A stretch of DNA of 64,000 nt from Gibbula magus (lineage: Eukaryota; Mollusca; Gastropoda; Trochida; Trochidae): positions 73,708,622-73,772,621 of the forward strand of contig OW388294.1 in assembly GCA_936450465.1 (NCBI GenBank), read 5' to 3'. This document shows, one piece after another, positions 23,233-35,100 of the stretch (position 1 is its first letter; every line of letters begins with the position of its first letter). Below the pieces are notes generated by a model that made no database searches, had not been told where the DNA came from, and saw nothing but the letters and a program-made list of their open reading frames with translations. The position numbers and the translations under genes were made by a program.

Positions 23233-23785
23233 ATGTTGACTTTGGCAAAAATATAATGTTTGTGAAATGTTTACTTTGGAAAAAATGTAATGTTTGTAAA
23301 ATGTTGACTTTAGAAATATTAATTGACTTTGGTGGAAGTTTTACTTTGATAAAATATTGACTTTGGTGACATGTTGACGTTTAAAATATATTTTGAGTTA
23401 TATAACTCAAAATGAATAGTTTTACTTTGATAAAATATTCACTTTAGTGAAATGTTGACTCTTGAAATATTTATTGACTTTTGTGAAAGTTTAACTTAAT
23501 AGGAATGTTGACTTTGAAAAGATATTTTGAATTAAGTGAAATGTTGACTTTGATCAAGTATTGACTTTGGTGAAATGTTTACTTTTAAAATATATATTTG
23601 AGTTAAGCGAATTGTTTGACTTATGTTGACTTTTGAAATATTTATTGACTTTGCTGAAATTTGCTTATATCATGAAATTTTAACTTTGAATGAATATGTT
23701 GATTTTGATAATCTTTAATTAATTAATAGGTTGACTGACCCTTCACATAAGAAATACCTACAACGGGTTGTTAGTCAACGGTATA
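23233..23785. repeat. Degenerate TTGACTTTG repeat block, copy 2
   Basis: Same motif family and same GGGTTGTTAGTCAACGG ending as 20380-20690. The two blocks lie on either side of exon 3 of gene A and of the long-TIR element. Confidence 0.8.
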
Positions 23786-24413
23786 TACATCAGTTAACAC
23801 AATTGAATACACATGGGTGTAAATGGCACGCTAATTATACGCTAGTAAAGTAGATATATGTATTATCTCAAATTAAGTTAAGTGTAAGTCAGCGTCATGT
23901 ACAAGTACTTACACAATAAAGAGAAACACTTTTTGTTTGTAATTAACATAAATTGAATAAGGATATTTAACACCGTAACCTCCTCGTATAATCTCTCTTC
24001 ATATAACCTCTTATTATACCTCCAATATAAAAGAAATACTGTAAACTTGAATAACATCAATACATAACACTTCTTAAACTTGCCCTGAAAAAAGAATAAA
24101 GATATTTCTAAACGTTATTTCATAAAATCGACTTTTTATATATCCTCATTTAACCTCCTATCATCTCTCCAATACAAATACAATACAAATGTTTAAGGAA
24201 TGGCTCAGTTATGTTCAAATAATTTTGTCAAATGTGAATCAACACTTTTGGGACCATGTTTTGGTCAACATAAACAGTATAGAGACATGGCGTGAAATCT
24301 CTCTAGTAAAATCTATGAGGGCGTCTACATATTTATTGAATGTATAATTACTACTTGTTCATGTTTGTTGACAAATTAGTCTTTGATCTTTGAACTCTTA
24401 TTATTCTTTTATT

Positions 24414-24850
24414 GATAATCCGAATTGTGGTATCCTATTCGATGACAATATTCACCTTTTACTTTATGCTTACGACATAGCTCTTTCAGCCCCTGATGAG
24501 AGAAGTCTATTGATGCTCTAACATCTGACACTACAGCCCTTCGTAGTGGTACGATATCGCCCTTGTAGTATTAATCAATGTGAGTTTGTATTTACAGTTG
24601 CTGATTATGTTATAGATTATGTTCCTGCTTATAAATATTTCGGTTTATGGTTACAAGAAAACGTAGACTTCACGTTTGCCTCTAGGGAAAAAGAAAAATC
24701 CCTGCACTTGGGGTAATTCTAAAAATCAAAACCTTTATGCTTATGCTTATGCTTATGCTGTTTCCTGCTTCTCTTGAACGTTCTCATCTAAGTATTCTTA
24801 GTAAATTACGCTTTTGCACTCTCCCTCTTGAGATAGAGCGTAAACAATGA
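24414..24850 (+). mobile_element. Reverse-transcriptase relic of a LINE
   Basis: Plus strand. A frame with NPNCGILFDDNIHLLLYAYD matches the RT region around the catalytic YADD box, here YAYD, so the first catalytic aspartate is lost. DYVIDYVPAYKYFGLWLQEN and RSHLSILSKLRFCTLPLEIE follow in shifted frames, matching the segment after RT. It has stops, deletions and a TATGCT microsatellite, and is inactive. Confidence 0.7.
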
Positions 24851-25148
24851 CATTATACAATCTTATGCTTATGTTATTTTACTTTCTGGTTATTGATGTC
24901 ACATTTATTGTGAAACGAGGATGTGATAAAAGATAATATGTATTTCATAAAATGTGTCATTTTCGGTACATGCATCTGCATGACTAAGTCCTTTGTTTAT
25001 ATATAGGAAACAAAGTTCATGTACCGTTAAAACAATATTCTGTAATCACCGAATCGTGACTAGTATCGAGACCGCATCTTCACTGTTCGAACTAGTTTTG
25101 TAAAGTACGCGTTCCCGGACCATAAACTGTGTGTTATGGCGATATGGG

Positions 25149-25250
25149 GTGTAGGCGATACGAGGACAGACCAGATTAGTACGTGTAGGCGATACGAGGA
25201 CAGACCAGATTAGTACGTGTAGGCGATACGAGGACAGACCAGATCAGTAC
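25149..25250. repeat. 34-bp tandem repeat, three copies
   Basis: GTGTAGGCGATACGAGGACA recurs at 25149, 25183 and 25217. Confidence 0.9.
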
Positions 25251-26521
25251 AAGCTACTAGAACGTCCCAACGCAAGGCATAACTCTTGACAGTTTCCATG
25301 CAGACTGGTAAGAGTTATGCCTACCATGAAGCTACTACTGAGTATAGGATGCACTATTCCACTGTTCCATTTAAGTCATGGGTGATGCGTTAATTAATGC
25401 GATTCTCTACTGTCTTAGAACCGGCTGACAAATGGCTGTCTGGGGAATGGGATATATGAACCTTCTGTATTTTCTGCAGTTATTTCTGTAGGCACTATGA
25501 TAATTTCAATGACTAATAAAACTTCCATTGGTCGATCTATTACTATTGCGTAATCGCAATGACCAGTTAGTTGTGTATTAGCTCGCACGTGCGTTAATTA
25601 GCTTTGATCCGAATGAACACACACCTAGTATTTCCACAGATGTATTCAACACGTAATCATATGGTCTAGTGCCTTAAGTATCCATTACCATAAGATATTG
25701 GTTTGGTTTAGTATCAGCGACAGACTATAATTCCCCAGCCCTAATCCCATCATCCCTTCCAAAATAATTTGAGCTCGGTAAGAACACTCCATTGGTTTGA
25801 GTAAACTTAATTTCTAACAAAATAAATCTATTCAGTTAAATCAGTATCATATGTATTTATATGTTTGTGTTGTGGAGTGATAGTAATGGAAACTATTTAC
25901 GTACCTATGAATCCCATTGTGACATTATCACAATGACTTCTCTTGAAATGGCACTTTTAGCAATGGTCAGTAATTAAAATAACACCACTGATAATGTTTG
26001 CATTTTTTTAATCACCCGATGAAAGAGGTCGGGATTTGGGGAGTTGAAGGGGAAAGGACTACTGCAATGCAATACACACAGCGGCTTCTGATGTGGAAGT
26101 GGAATTCTATTATCTGGAACCGTCTTTCGTCGGAAAATAACACTCTCTGCCAGTCTCATTCATTGACTGGTTAACAAGTAGGCATTTGATGGACTGTAAC
26201 AGTAACAGTGACTGAAGGTGTCACACCTCAGTGGTTGAATGGCACAATGTTCAAACAGTAGTATTTAGAGAAGAAGAAGAACATTGTTTTATTTCTGTGT
26301 CACGTGGTACACTATATCCATTAAAAAAATCTATCTGGGAATGAAATAAAACAGATAAACAACGGCTTGGTAAGCTGTGTGTATTAAATCATGAAACTTC
26401 GACGTTGGTTTTCTGGTGACAGATACCCAGGAGAGGTCTTCTGAAAGGTATCTGAATCCGCCTGATGGTGAATGGGATTATGTAGTTCATTTATCTAATA
26501 TTTAAAATTCTATGAACTTAC

Positions 26522-26686
26522 TGTTCATGAGGTGTTCCACAAGGAAGTCGTGTTCAGCCTGGTTATTTATTGACACCAGTTGTCCCCCTTTGTTCCTACA
26601 ATCGTTCCTGGCGTCTCCCCAGTTCAGATACCGGGAACTGAAGAGGTAGCAGTGTTCCTCGTGTTTCAACCAGCCGGTCTCGCAAA
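26522..26686 (-). CDS. Lectin A exon 2 (first half of CTLD1)
   Basis: VCETGWLKHEEHCYLFSSRY through GGQLVSINNQAEHDFLVEHL, with a GTAAGT donor. Same 165-nt length as in B and C. Confidence 0.85.
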
Positions 26687-27182
26687 CTGACGATACAAGA
26701 TATGATTTCAATGATTTATTCGTAATAGATAAATAAGAAAAAAATGCGTTTAAATGTGCATTGCCATAGTGACCGTGCATTCGACAAGCTCGCAACCTCA
26801 GGAACCCATGTTCCTGTGTTTTAAAACATTGTAATGGCATAACATTCAGTGCCACACGCTAAACGCCATCTTATAGATGATATATTTTTCGAGCGATTGG
26901 CATCATTTATATGTGTGACAAAATAAGTTTGAAATAGAAACATTACGTACTTTATGTCCCTTCAACCGTTCAAATCAAAATATTTTGACAATTGTAAAGG
27001 TTACTTTTTAAATCAAATTATTTCAGAAATGTTCCAAGTCGATGACAAACCAAAAGCAACATGTACATCTGCCCTTGTTTGTTCCGACTCCAAGTTAATT
27101 TGAGAACAAGTTTTTTAAAACTACTTGAATGAGAAAATAAAATAAATAACACAATAGACATAGTAAAGCCCGGCGTAGTCAC

Positions 27183-27573
27183 CATTTATCGTGGCGGGCA
27201 GTGTAGAAGGAGTCGGTGTGGTGGTAGTTGTAGTCGTGGGGGTCAGTAGAACCCGCAGCTGTTCCACTCCAGCTGTGCAGCTGTCAACCTTCCTGATCAA
27301 CTCTTCTCGCTTCTTCTTCCGAGGTCCAAATTTCTTCCTCAGAGTTGCAAACCCTTTTTTAATTTCCTCTCTCAAAACCCTCACTTCGTCCATCAGCTCC
27401 ATCACCAATGACGTCATGCACTGGGTATTGGGCGTTACAGTTGCCATCATGTCTTTAGAGTTCCTGTCTGCCTTTTGAGGCGTCTGCCTTGGTTGGCTGT
27501 TGACGGTCGTCACACGTAGACAGAGAATTAAGATGGACAACATAACATAAGGAAACATACATTCCTTCATCAT
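27183..27573 (-). CDS. Lectin A exon 1 (signal peptide, helix, Thr hinge)
   Basis: Starts MMKECMFPYVMLSILILCL with a hydrophobic signal core ending near VNSQ, and the Thr run TPTTTTTTTPTPS near its end. The length of 391 nt equals exon 1 of B. Donor GTGACT instead of GTTAGT. Confidence 0.8.
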
Positions 27574-28125
27574 GGCCAGCTAAACGTTGTTTGACACTGC
27601 TATTCGTGCCTGACCTACTTAATTTGTATTTACGGAAACTAACATCCGGGCCTGCATATCTCTACTTTCTTAAACGTGATGAAGAGAAGAGTGTATACTC
27701 TGGAGTGAGAAACGCTGTTCTATCAGTGAACACTCCATCATGCTACTGTGACGATAGCCTTTATCACCACTCTACTGAGTGATACTTTCACTGTGTTGAG
27801 AAAGTGATATCAAACCGCGGTGCAGAGAACACATTTTCTCAAACTGAGAAAACTCAGTCTCACATCGCTTAGTATATAATAAAAACTTTATCGCCACACG
27901 TGACGTAATCGGGACACTGTTATGACGTCATAGTGTCAGCTTGCGAAGGGTGCATGTTTGCCGTTGAAATCGCTCACCTTCAACATATAACACAAAAATA
28001 ATAATATGATAATGCGCCACTAAAATATCTATTTTTCTACCTCACTCGATGTCAAGTAAAGACAGATCATCCTCCATTCATAAAATGAACGTCATTTACC
28101 ATCTATACGCATTGTTTGTTAAATC

Positions 28126-29340
28126 TAACAAGAAAAGCCTTTAAAAAGGCATGGTTGGAGGCATCTTGTTAAGGCTAAAATATATTATAAAAAGGATATG
28201 TATGTCATATGTACATATAGCAAAATGAAGCCTGCATTATGGTCATTTTGGGGGATAAAAGCTTTGATTACTAATCACACAATTAGTTATTAAATTCAAA
28301 AGTCGCAAATAAAAGAATTTCACCTCGATCATTTAAGTTGTGTATATGCTTTTCAATTTACATACATTATTTATTCATAAATAAAATAAAATTATATATT
28401 ATATATAATCTATCATTTGAAAATGAAAGTGAACATTCAACTTCCCCGATTTATTTTAAAGCGCAACTCCCGGGTGCTTTTGCTCCAATTTTGAAGTAGG
28501 CCTATATTATGAATTTGATCAAAACGTTGTTGAGAGTTGTGTCATTGTTAGATTCCAGCAATATGAATATGTAGGCCTATTTTCCCTGAAACAAGCAGTC
28601 AACCATTTGTTAAACATTTACAAATTTAAAGTGTACCAATTCGATTGATTATGAAGCATATTCTGTTTATCTGTGGAAGGAAGGCATATGGACCTTTTTT
28701 AATACAAGGATAATGGCCCGCTATCCTCATGCTTGGTGCTATCAGATTGGACATAAATATGGTTCTATCCAATATGTGCTTATACATGTACAAGCTTCAC
28801 TATCATTAATTTCAAACAGTACATTGAGTACCATTATGCAAGTCTGATTGGCATTGAAAATATTGACAACTGAGTGGAAGGTTGGTGTGTTGATTGACAA
28901 CCACTATTATCGTTTAGTATTTGCTTGCTCCGCGCGTATAACATTAGCTTGTAAAGTTTCTTTGATTTTCCGAAACTGCAGTGCGAAATTATGCACTTGA
29001 ATTGGTCCATGTCTGCTCATGGAGGTGTAAAATGGCTTTGAATTGAAAAATCTTATGTTTACTAACTTTCAGACTCAGAATAACACAACGGTCGTTTCTA
29101 TTTTAGATGTTTAGAAAAAATCTCTTTTCGCAGTAAAAGGGGATAATTATTTCGGATAACCCACATGGTCACGTGGTTACAAATTTGTTACAGCCGTGTT
29201 CGTTGGTCATATGCTTTTTCCAAAGTATGAAGAGGCCATGCATGATTGGTCGAAAGTTTATTTTGAATATTCCAACAGTAATATAGCGTGAAATCCAACT
29301 GCGTATCAGGTTGGAGGCGGTTTGCGCCTCCAACCAATAA
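28126..29340. other. Segment present only in the left arm
   Basis: AT-rich, no gene recognised. It is missing from the matching place in the other arm (about 38340-38375), so it is an insertion here or a deletion there. Confidence 0.6.
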
Positions 29341-29599
29341 ATAGAACACTTCTCGTCGAATACTATGTACCTGTATCTCATCTCGTGAAGTAGTATTCGG
29401 ACCACTCGCCACGAGAAATGTCAACTATCCTCTATATATTACTGTATACAGCCTCATGACCTGTAAGATATATTACGGTCATCCCAAAATGGCGGCAACA
29501 AATCACGTTGGACTTTTCATGTCTTGTTTTCAGCTATAGGCTTGTATACATGTATATGAGTTTAAAACTATCATTGGTAAAATTAAGATCAATGTGGTG

Positions 29600-29760
29600 T
29601 GGTGTCTATGAAAATGCACGACGTTTCGGAGTACATGTATATCACCCACTCCTTCATCAGGTGAAATTCACATTCACATTCACATTCACATTCACATTCA
29701 CATTCCACCTGATGAAGGAGTGAGCATATACTCCGAAACGTCCTCTACTTACGCCGCTAA
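29600..29760. mobile_element. Foldback repeat with ACATTC microsatellite loop
   Basis: ACGTTTCGGAGTACATG ... CTCCTTCATCAGGTG is followed by six ACATTC units and then the inverted CACCTGATGAAGGAGTGAGC ... CTCCGAAACGT. A mirror copy is at 37988-38125, and fragments lie near 50836, 50950 and 62404. Confidence 0.85.
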
Positions 29761-29815
29761 TGGCTGCGACATTGCCGAAGCGGCGTTAAACAATAACTCA
29801 CTCACTCACTTACTC
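29752..29815. mobile_element. Mollusc-type GCCGCTTCGGCAAT repeat end
   Basis: Sequence TTAGCGGCGTAAGTAGAGG-like / GCGACATTGCCGAAGCGGCG followed by ACTCACTCACT. This is the familiar tail of a repeat that I associate with mollusc genomes. A mirror copy is at about 37928-38000. Confidence 0.6.
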
Positions 29816-31139
29816 TCTTTACCAATGACTCTCTGTAGCGACGTGCAGCATCTACTTTTACTGCACTTCGTTTGAAATATGTATGGGCATGAACGGTAAT
29901 AAGTGTGAGAAATCTTTAGAACGGAGAAAATACATATATCCATATGGTTGCTGACCTTTTCATGCTCTTGTCGATCCTCTTGTGAATCCCATTCTCTTCC
30001 CACAGGCGTTACTCCCTTCAGATTTTCGATATTACCCATTCTCTTCCCACAGAGGTTACTCCCTTCAGATTTCCGATCCTATCCTCTGTTGGTTTACGCT
30101 TTACAATCGGAAATCTGAAGGGAGTAACGTCTGTAGGAAAAGAATGGATATTACCCTCTGTTGTTTCTCGCTTGAAATCGAGAGCAGAACCAAAGTACCC
30201 TAGCGGTGGAAAGAAAAATCTCATACCGTGTCCCTGCTTCTTAACTCATCTTTCAATGGCCATGTAGAGCGAGTGATTTCAAAGATCTAGGCATTTTACT
30301 CTGAAGGGTCTTGCTCATTAGCATATGTCATTCGAATATGTCTGATGTAAATAACGCAAATGAACTGTTTTTGGTATTTGTCTCTGATTTGGTCTTCTTT
30401 ATTTATAAGTATGTTTATGATCAACATTTCAAAAATCAAATAGCCAAAATCAAATAGCATATATTTCGAGGAAAACACAGAAAACACAGGAAAACGAGAA
30501 AACGTTGGGCTTACGTTTTATTTTATCATCATGACGTGTCATTGGAAAATGTCACTTATACAACGGCGTCGCTGATTGCACAACTAGATTCAATTGCAAC
30601 CAATCAGGACACTCCCTTTCTGCCCCCGATTTCAAGCGTAAAACAACAGAGGGTAGGATCGGAAATCTGAAGGGAGTAACCTCTGTGGGAAGAGAATTGG
30701 TGAATCTAGGAAATGGCGGGATATATTCACAGGTTTTATTCCAGATCATGTTGTGCTTATGGAAACAACTCTCCTTACCAATGGCTCTCTGTAGCGACAC
30801 ACAGTCGTGCAGCATTTCCTTTTACAGCACATTCTTTGACATATTGTATGGTATGAGTTTTATTAAGTGAAAGACACTCTTTAAAATTGAGAATAAGAAT
30901 ACATCAATGGAGTTTCCACTCTATGAATCCGGGAAGTTTCGGAATATCTTCACAGGTTTTATTCCAGATCACGGTGTGCTTAATGGACATGTAAAAAAAA
31001 CCTCGTGACATAGAACATCATTTCCGAATGGCATCAACTGTTACACTGTTGGAATTATATGCTCTTTGTGCACATTTAGAATCTCCATTGGCTAAATAGT
31101 CTAGAGCGTTTGGTACTGAAAACGAAGATGAAAATAGGT

Positions 31140-31350
31140 TTTTAAGGTTGTGACCCCTGTGACCCTATTTGGGGTCACGGGGTCACGAAATCTACAATTT
31201 AGAACCCCAATTGGTCAGGGAGTCCGCGCATAAAATTTCATCTCTCTATAGAGTCATTTGTTCTGGAGAAGAAGTCGAAAAAGCGAAAAGTTTACAGACA
31301 GACGGACGGCCGGACGCCATGCAATAAGCCCATCTGGCCTTTCAGGCTAC
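31140..31350 (+). repeat. GGAGAAGAAGTCG dispersed repeat
   Basis: Contains GTCACGGGGTCACGAAATC, GGAGAAGAAGTCGAAAAAGC and GCCCATCTGGCCTTTCAGGC. Family copies are near 33905-34100 (inverted), 36640-36815 (inverted), 42640-42950, 44910-45090 (inverted) and 52040-52165. Confidence 0.75.
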
Positions 31351-31971
31351 AAAATTGGCCAAAATTGGCCTTGTATGAAGCAAATATTGGCAGATCCTGC
31401 AGGATCCGGCAAGCGGATTCCACCACTTTTTGTCCTGTGATGGTGTTTTATTTATCACTATTTGTTTCGAAAACAACACCATTGCAGTCCAATACTGCAA
31501 AATGATCTGGTGAACTGTTTATGGTGTGTCTTTTGCTGGCCTCCCTATTTTTTTGGAGGACTACCAACATTTGAACTCTCGTCTTACATGTCTGGATATA
31601 TGTAACTAAGTAACTAAGTGGTATATCTTTAACACGTTTCCCATTTGATTGTTGTTGTGAAGAAGGCGAAACAAGGGAAAACGAGACCTTCAGTTTCGGG
31701 GCTGCTTTGCTTTTGAGGTGACCTCAAACGCTAATAAAGGTAATTGTAGGTGCCATTTCTGATCGAGTGAATATTTAACATTAAAAAAAGCAAGGAAAGC
31801 CTTCACAAAACAAACAAGCAAAACACAGTCGTCATTCGTTCTTGTTTAGTTGTGTATTATTGCATGACAGTCCACCGGCGTTACGGCAGTAGCACATTTT
31901 AAAGAATAGGCTAGATCTACTTCCAAGTAGTCTATTACTCATCAAGAAACTGCCATGATAGTTTCAACTTA

Positions 31972-32037
31972 TTATTTACTGAAACCCATGGCCTCACAAA
32001 TAAAGACATTCCTCATATTAGTAACTATGACAACCCA
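31972..32037 (-). pseudogene. Relic lectin exon 5, copy 1
   Basis: Minus strand: WVVIVTNMRNVFICEAMGFS, K, stop. It aligns without gaps to the last 22 codons of genes B and C (WGIIIASGKLYFICEAPGFS, K, stop), but an in-frame stop lies just upstream. The 3' flank also matches the gene A 3' flank. Further copies are at 35868-35933 and 44177-44242. Confidence 0.8.
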
Positions 32038-32348
32038 CAATATAGTTTAGCCAACGAGACAGAAGGCCATGTTTGAAGGTTATAATGGATCAGGAAAATA
32101 CTGCACTTTTAAAGCTAATTCAGATCACACGAAGGTGGGGGTTATTCGCCCACTTGTCCAGCATGCTGATACCATTTCCTATAACACTTGAAACGTTTAA
32201 ACGTTAATGTAGTGAAGTAAATTTTGACGAGAATTAAAAATCGTCGATGTCGTATTGGTTTTTTTTTTCCTTGACAGTACTAAAACGTATTAGTTTATTG
32301 CGGAATGAAAAAGAGGGGCCTTTTGTCTCAACCCCAACTTCATTTCAA

Positions 32349-33190
32349 CGTACGACATGAACATTTCAACCTACGATATCTAAATTTCAATATATCATTT
32401 CAAGGTTGGGGATTGTGGGTCGGTGCAAAGCGAATCTTCCTTTTGTTCTTTTACTGTTAAAGGAGCATCCATTGTGTTTCATAAAATTTTATTATAACGA
32501 TAACCCATGATACCGAGGATATGGTAAGGTTGTGGACCCTGATAGGAAGGAAAAACCTGAGCATCCGAGGTTTTTTTTCCTGACTATCAGGGTCTACAAC
32601 CTTACCATATACGAGGTAGAATGGGTTATCTATATTATCAACCGTTTTTAAGTGTAAAACCGGCTTTTTACGTGTTATCGCGTTATATTGAGGATCCCAG
32701 GCGTTATATTGAGGATCCCTCGGTGATGTCAGCCTGTTAACAGCCGCGCTATATGAGTTTCTTTTGTACCGTGAACGTACGACATGAACATTTCAACCTA
32801 CGATATCTAAATTTCAATATATCATTTCAACGTTGGGGATTGTGGGTCGGTGCAAAGCGAAACTTCCTTTTGTTCTTTTACTGTTAAAGGAGAATCCATT
32901 GTGTTTCATAAAATTGTATTATAACGATAACCCATGATACCGAGGATATGGTAAGGTTGTGGACCCTGATAGGAAGGAAAAACCCGAGCATCCGAGGGTT
33001 TTTTCCTGACCATCAGGGTCTACAACCTTACCATATACGAGGTAGAATGGGTTATCTATATTATCAACCGTTTTTAAGTGTAAAACCGGCTTTTTACGTG
33101 TTATGGCGTTATATTGAGGATCCCTGGCGTTATATTAAGGATCCCTCGGTGATGTCAGCCTGTTAACAGCCGCGCTATATGAGTTTCTTT
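32349..33190. repeat. 427-bp tandem duplication containing a hairpin element
   Basis: CGTACGACATGAACATTTCA recurs at 32349 and 32776. Each copy contains one hairpin (32509-32630 and 32926-33056) and ends with AACAGCCGCGCTATATGAGT. Confidence 0.88.
32509..32630. mobile_element. 122-bp hairpin MITE
   Basis: The outer ends are GATAACCCAT / ATGGGTTATC. The inner arms GGTAAGGTTGTGGACCCTGA / TCAGGGTCTACAACCTTACC form an almost perfect foldback. Other copies are at 32926-33056 and about 35276-35407, with a truncated one at 43740-43812. Confidence 0.87.
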
Positions 33191-33207
33191 TGTACTGTGA
33201 AATCCCG

Positions 33208-33285
33208 TCTGCCCCCTTAGCTCAGTAGTCTGAGACGTTGACTCAGTAACTACAGGTGATAGTGGATACGGGTTCGAGACGCACT
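33208..33285 (+). mobile_element. tRNA-like sequence or SINE head
   Basis: CCCCCTTAGCTCAGTAGTCT resembles a tRNA D-arm with an A box, and GGATACGGGTTCGAGAC carries a B box. The 5' and 3' ends do not pair as an acceptor stem, so it is a tRNA relic or SINE head. An inverted copy is at about 43528-43600. Confidence 0.6.
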
Positions 33286-34010
33286 TTCTGCAAATCATTT
33301 GCTGTACATATTCTGTCGTAAATTTATGAATTTTTTCAAAATTAGTCTAAGTTTGTTTCTTCATATCTTTACTTTCAAGCCGTCATCTTAACAAATATAT
33401 CAGGGTTTACAATCATTATAATTCCTTATAACAGGGTTAACAACTGTCTGTGGAAACCCTCCTGGAGGGAATTACAATGTTGTAAGTCTCTTTTACCGGA
33501 TGATACGGTTTAGAAAGGTCGTTTAAAGTATCACATTAACTGGCTGGTAGGTTGATAATAGGCTTTAATACGTGCTGTTTACAGAACAAACAAATTCACT
33601 AAACTTGCATATTCATCCCCAATCGCCAAATATATCATAATTACTAGATTCCAATTAAAATCGAGTAACATCATTATGCATGTACTTCCCAAATGAAGAT
33701 TGGTACCAAATTTGAAGCCTATAAGCGCAGCGGTTCATGATGCCTAAATCAGCCATTAATGGAGACTGGAGTTATGCCTTGCATTGGGAAGTTGGCATAT
33801 GTGTTGGTCAACGTTATGTTCGTTTATTCACCTTACAATGATCGTATGGCGATAACTGATGAAGAGAAAATGGATCAATGAGTAATTCATTCATTTTTCA
33901 TGTAATTTCGATTTGTCTATGGGTGCATGGCATGGCGTTCGGCGTCCGTCCGTAAATTTTTCGCTTTTTCGACTTCTTCTCCAGAACCAATAGCTCAAAG
34001 AGAGCTGAAA

Positions 34011-35100
34011 TTGTATATGCAAACTCCTTGGCCAATGGGGATTTTAAAATGTAGATTTGGCGAGCCCGTGACCTCAAATAGGGTCACAGGGATCGACACT
34101 TTAAAAACCTATTTCAATCTTCATCTCCAGTACCAAAACATCTTCACCAAAAGCTAAAAGTTTATGTGAAGACGCCGTGGCAAACAGGAATTCAAAATTG
34201 CATATTTGGTGATCCCAAATATGCGTCACAGGGGTCATGACCTAAAATCATATTGTAATGAGCTTTGAAAATTACTCTTGAGATTTGATGTGCTCTTCAG
34301 TCAATACAGAGACCAAGGAAGTATAATTACACAGAAAGGACATGAGGATATTCACTCAGCCAAAGCACGTACAATATATGATCATGACTTGCTAAGTGAG
34401 CGCAAATCGTCCACAGAACTATATTCATATCCCATGGGGAAGTCATTCCATATGCATTTCTCAAAGCACATGGAAGAACTCTCACATCAAAATGATGACA
34501 TAACTCTCCCTCATGTCCTTTCTGTGTGATTATACTTCCTTGGTCTCTGTATTGACTGAAATTGTATATGCAAACTCCTTGGCCAATGGGGATTTTAAAA
34601 TGTAGATTTGGTGAGCCCGTGACCTCAAATAGGGTCACAGGGATCACCACTTTAAAAACCTATTTCCATCTTCATCTCCAGTACCAAAAAATCTTCACCA
34701 AAAGCTAAAAGTTTATGTGAAGACGCCGTAGCAAACAGGAATTCAAAATTGCATATTTGGTGATCCCAAATATGCGTCACAGGGGTCATGACCTAACATC
34801 ATATTGTAATGAGCTTTGAAAATTACTCTTGAGATTTGATGTGCTCTTCAGTCAATACAGAGACCAAGGAAGTATAATCACACAGAAAGGACATGAGGAT
34901 ATTCACTCAGCCAAAGCACGTACAATATATGATCATGACTTGCTAAGTGAGCGCAAATCGTCCACAGAACTATATTCATATCCCATGGGGAAGTCATTCC
35001 ATATGCATTTCTCAAAGCACATGGAAGAACTCTCACATCAAAATGATGACATGACTCTCCCTCATGTCCTTTCTGTGTGATTATACCTCCTTGGTCTCTG
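34011..35100. repeat. 550-bp tandem duplication containing a 265-bp MITE
   Basis: CTGAAATTGTATATGCAAAC starts at about 34011 and again at about 34557. Each unit holds one copy of the MITE described below. The second copy is cut off at its right end near 35102, where the inverted arm begins. Confidence 0.85.
34296..34560. mobile_element. 265-bp MITE with about 50-bp terminal inverted repeats
   Basis: The ends TTCAGTCAATACAGAGACCA / TGGTCTCTGTATTGACTGAA extend inward to GGACATGAG. Other copies are at about 34847-35102, 42370-42582 (truncated) and 46048-46312, with a diverged relative at 16428. Short frames inside are not genes. Confidence 0.85.

Larger units (their letters stand above)
18278..27573 (-). 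pseudogene. C-type lectin gene A: two-CTLD secreted lectin with a frameshift in exon 3
   Basis: Five exons on the minus strand: 27573-27183, 26686-26522, 21641-21350, 20226-20053 and 18519-18278. Order and phases match intact gene B. Exon 1 gives a signal peptide, a charged helical stretch (LREEIKKGFATLRKKFGP) and a Thr-rich hinge. Exons 2-3 form CTLD1 and exons 4-5 form CTLD2. A run of seven Gs at 21447-21453 carries one extra base compared with gene B, so the frame stops directly after EWLWGG. Beyond it the +1 frame continues with ALYICESKHTITVPYEA. Exon 1 has a weak GTGACT donor and exon 4 a GTGGGT donor. Introns 2-4 are swollen by transposons (9.3 kb in total, against 3.3 kb in B). It is probably non-functional for CTLD2. 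A single homopolymer assembly error is the main alternative. Confidence 0.8.
27378..33190. repeat. Left arm of inverted duplication 1 (pairs with 35100-39150)
   Basis: From exon 1 of gene A outward this region is found in reverse at 39150 down to about 35100. For example, 29440-29500 matches 38230-38290 inverted, and 31440-32330 matches 36470-35590 inverted. The left arm has about 1.2 kb extra at 28126-29340 and a 427-bp tandem duplication near its inner end. Confidence 0.88.

Noticed and set aside
27191..27478. Frames antisense to lectin exon 1 (also at 39050-39337 and 49290-49613)
   Set aside because: Shadows of the Thr-rich hinge and helix on the opposite strand.
33208..33285. Functional tRNA gene
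   Set aside because: The acceptor arms CCCCC and GACGCAC do not pair, and the element is duplicated with its repeat module.
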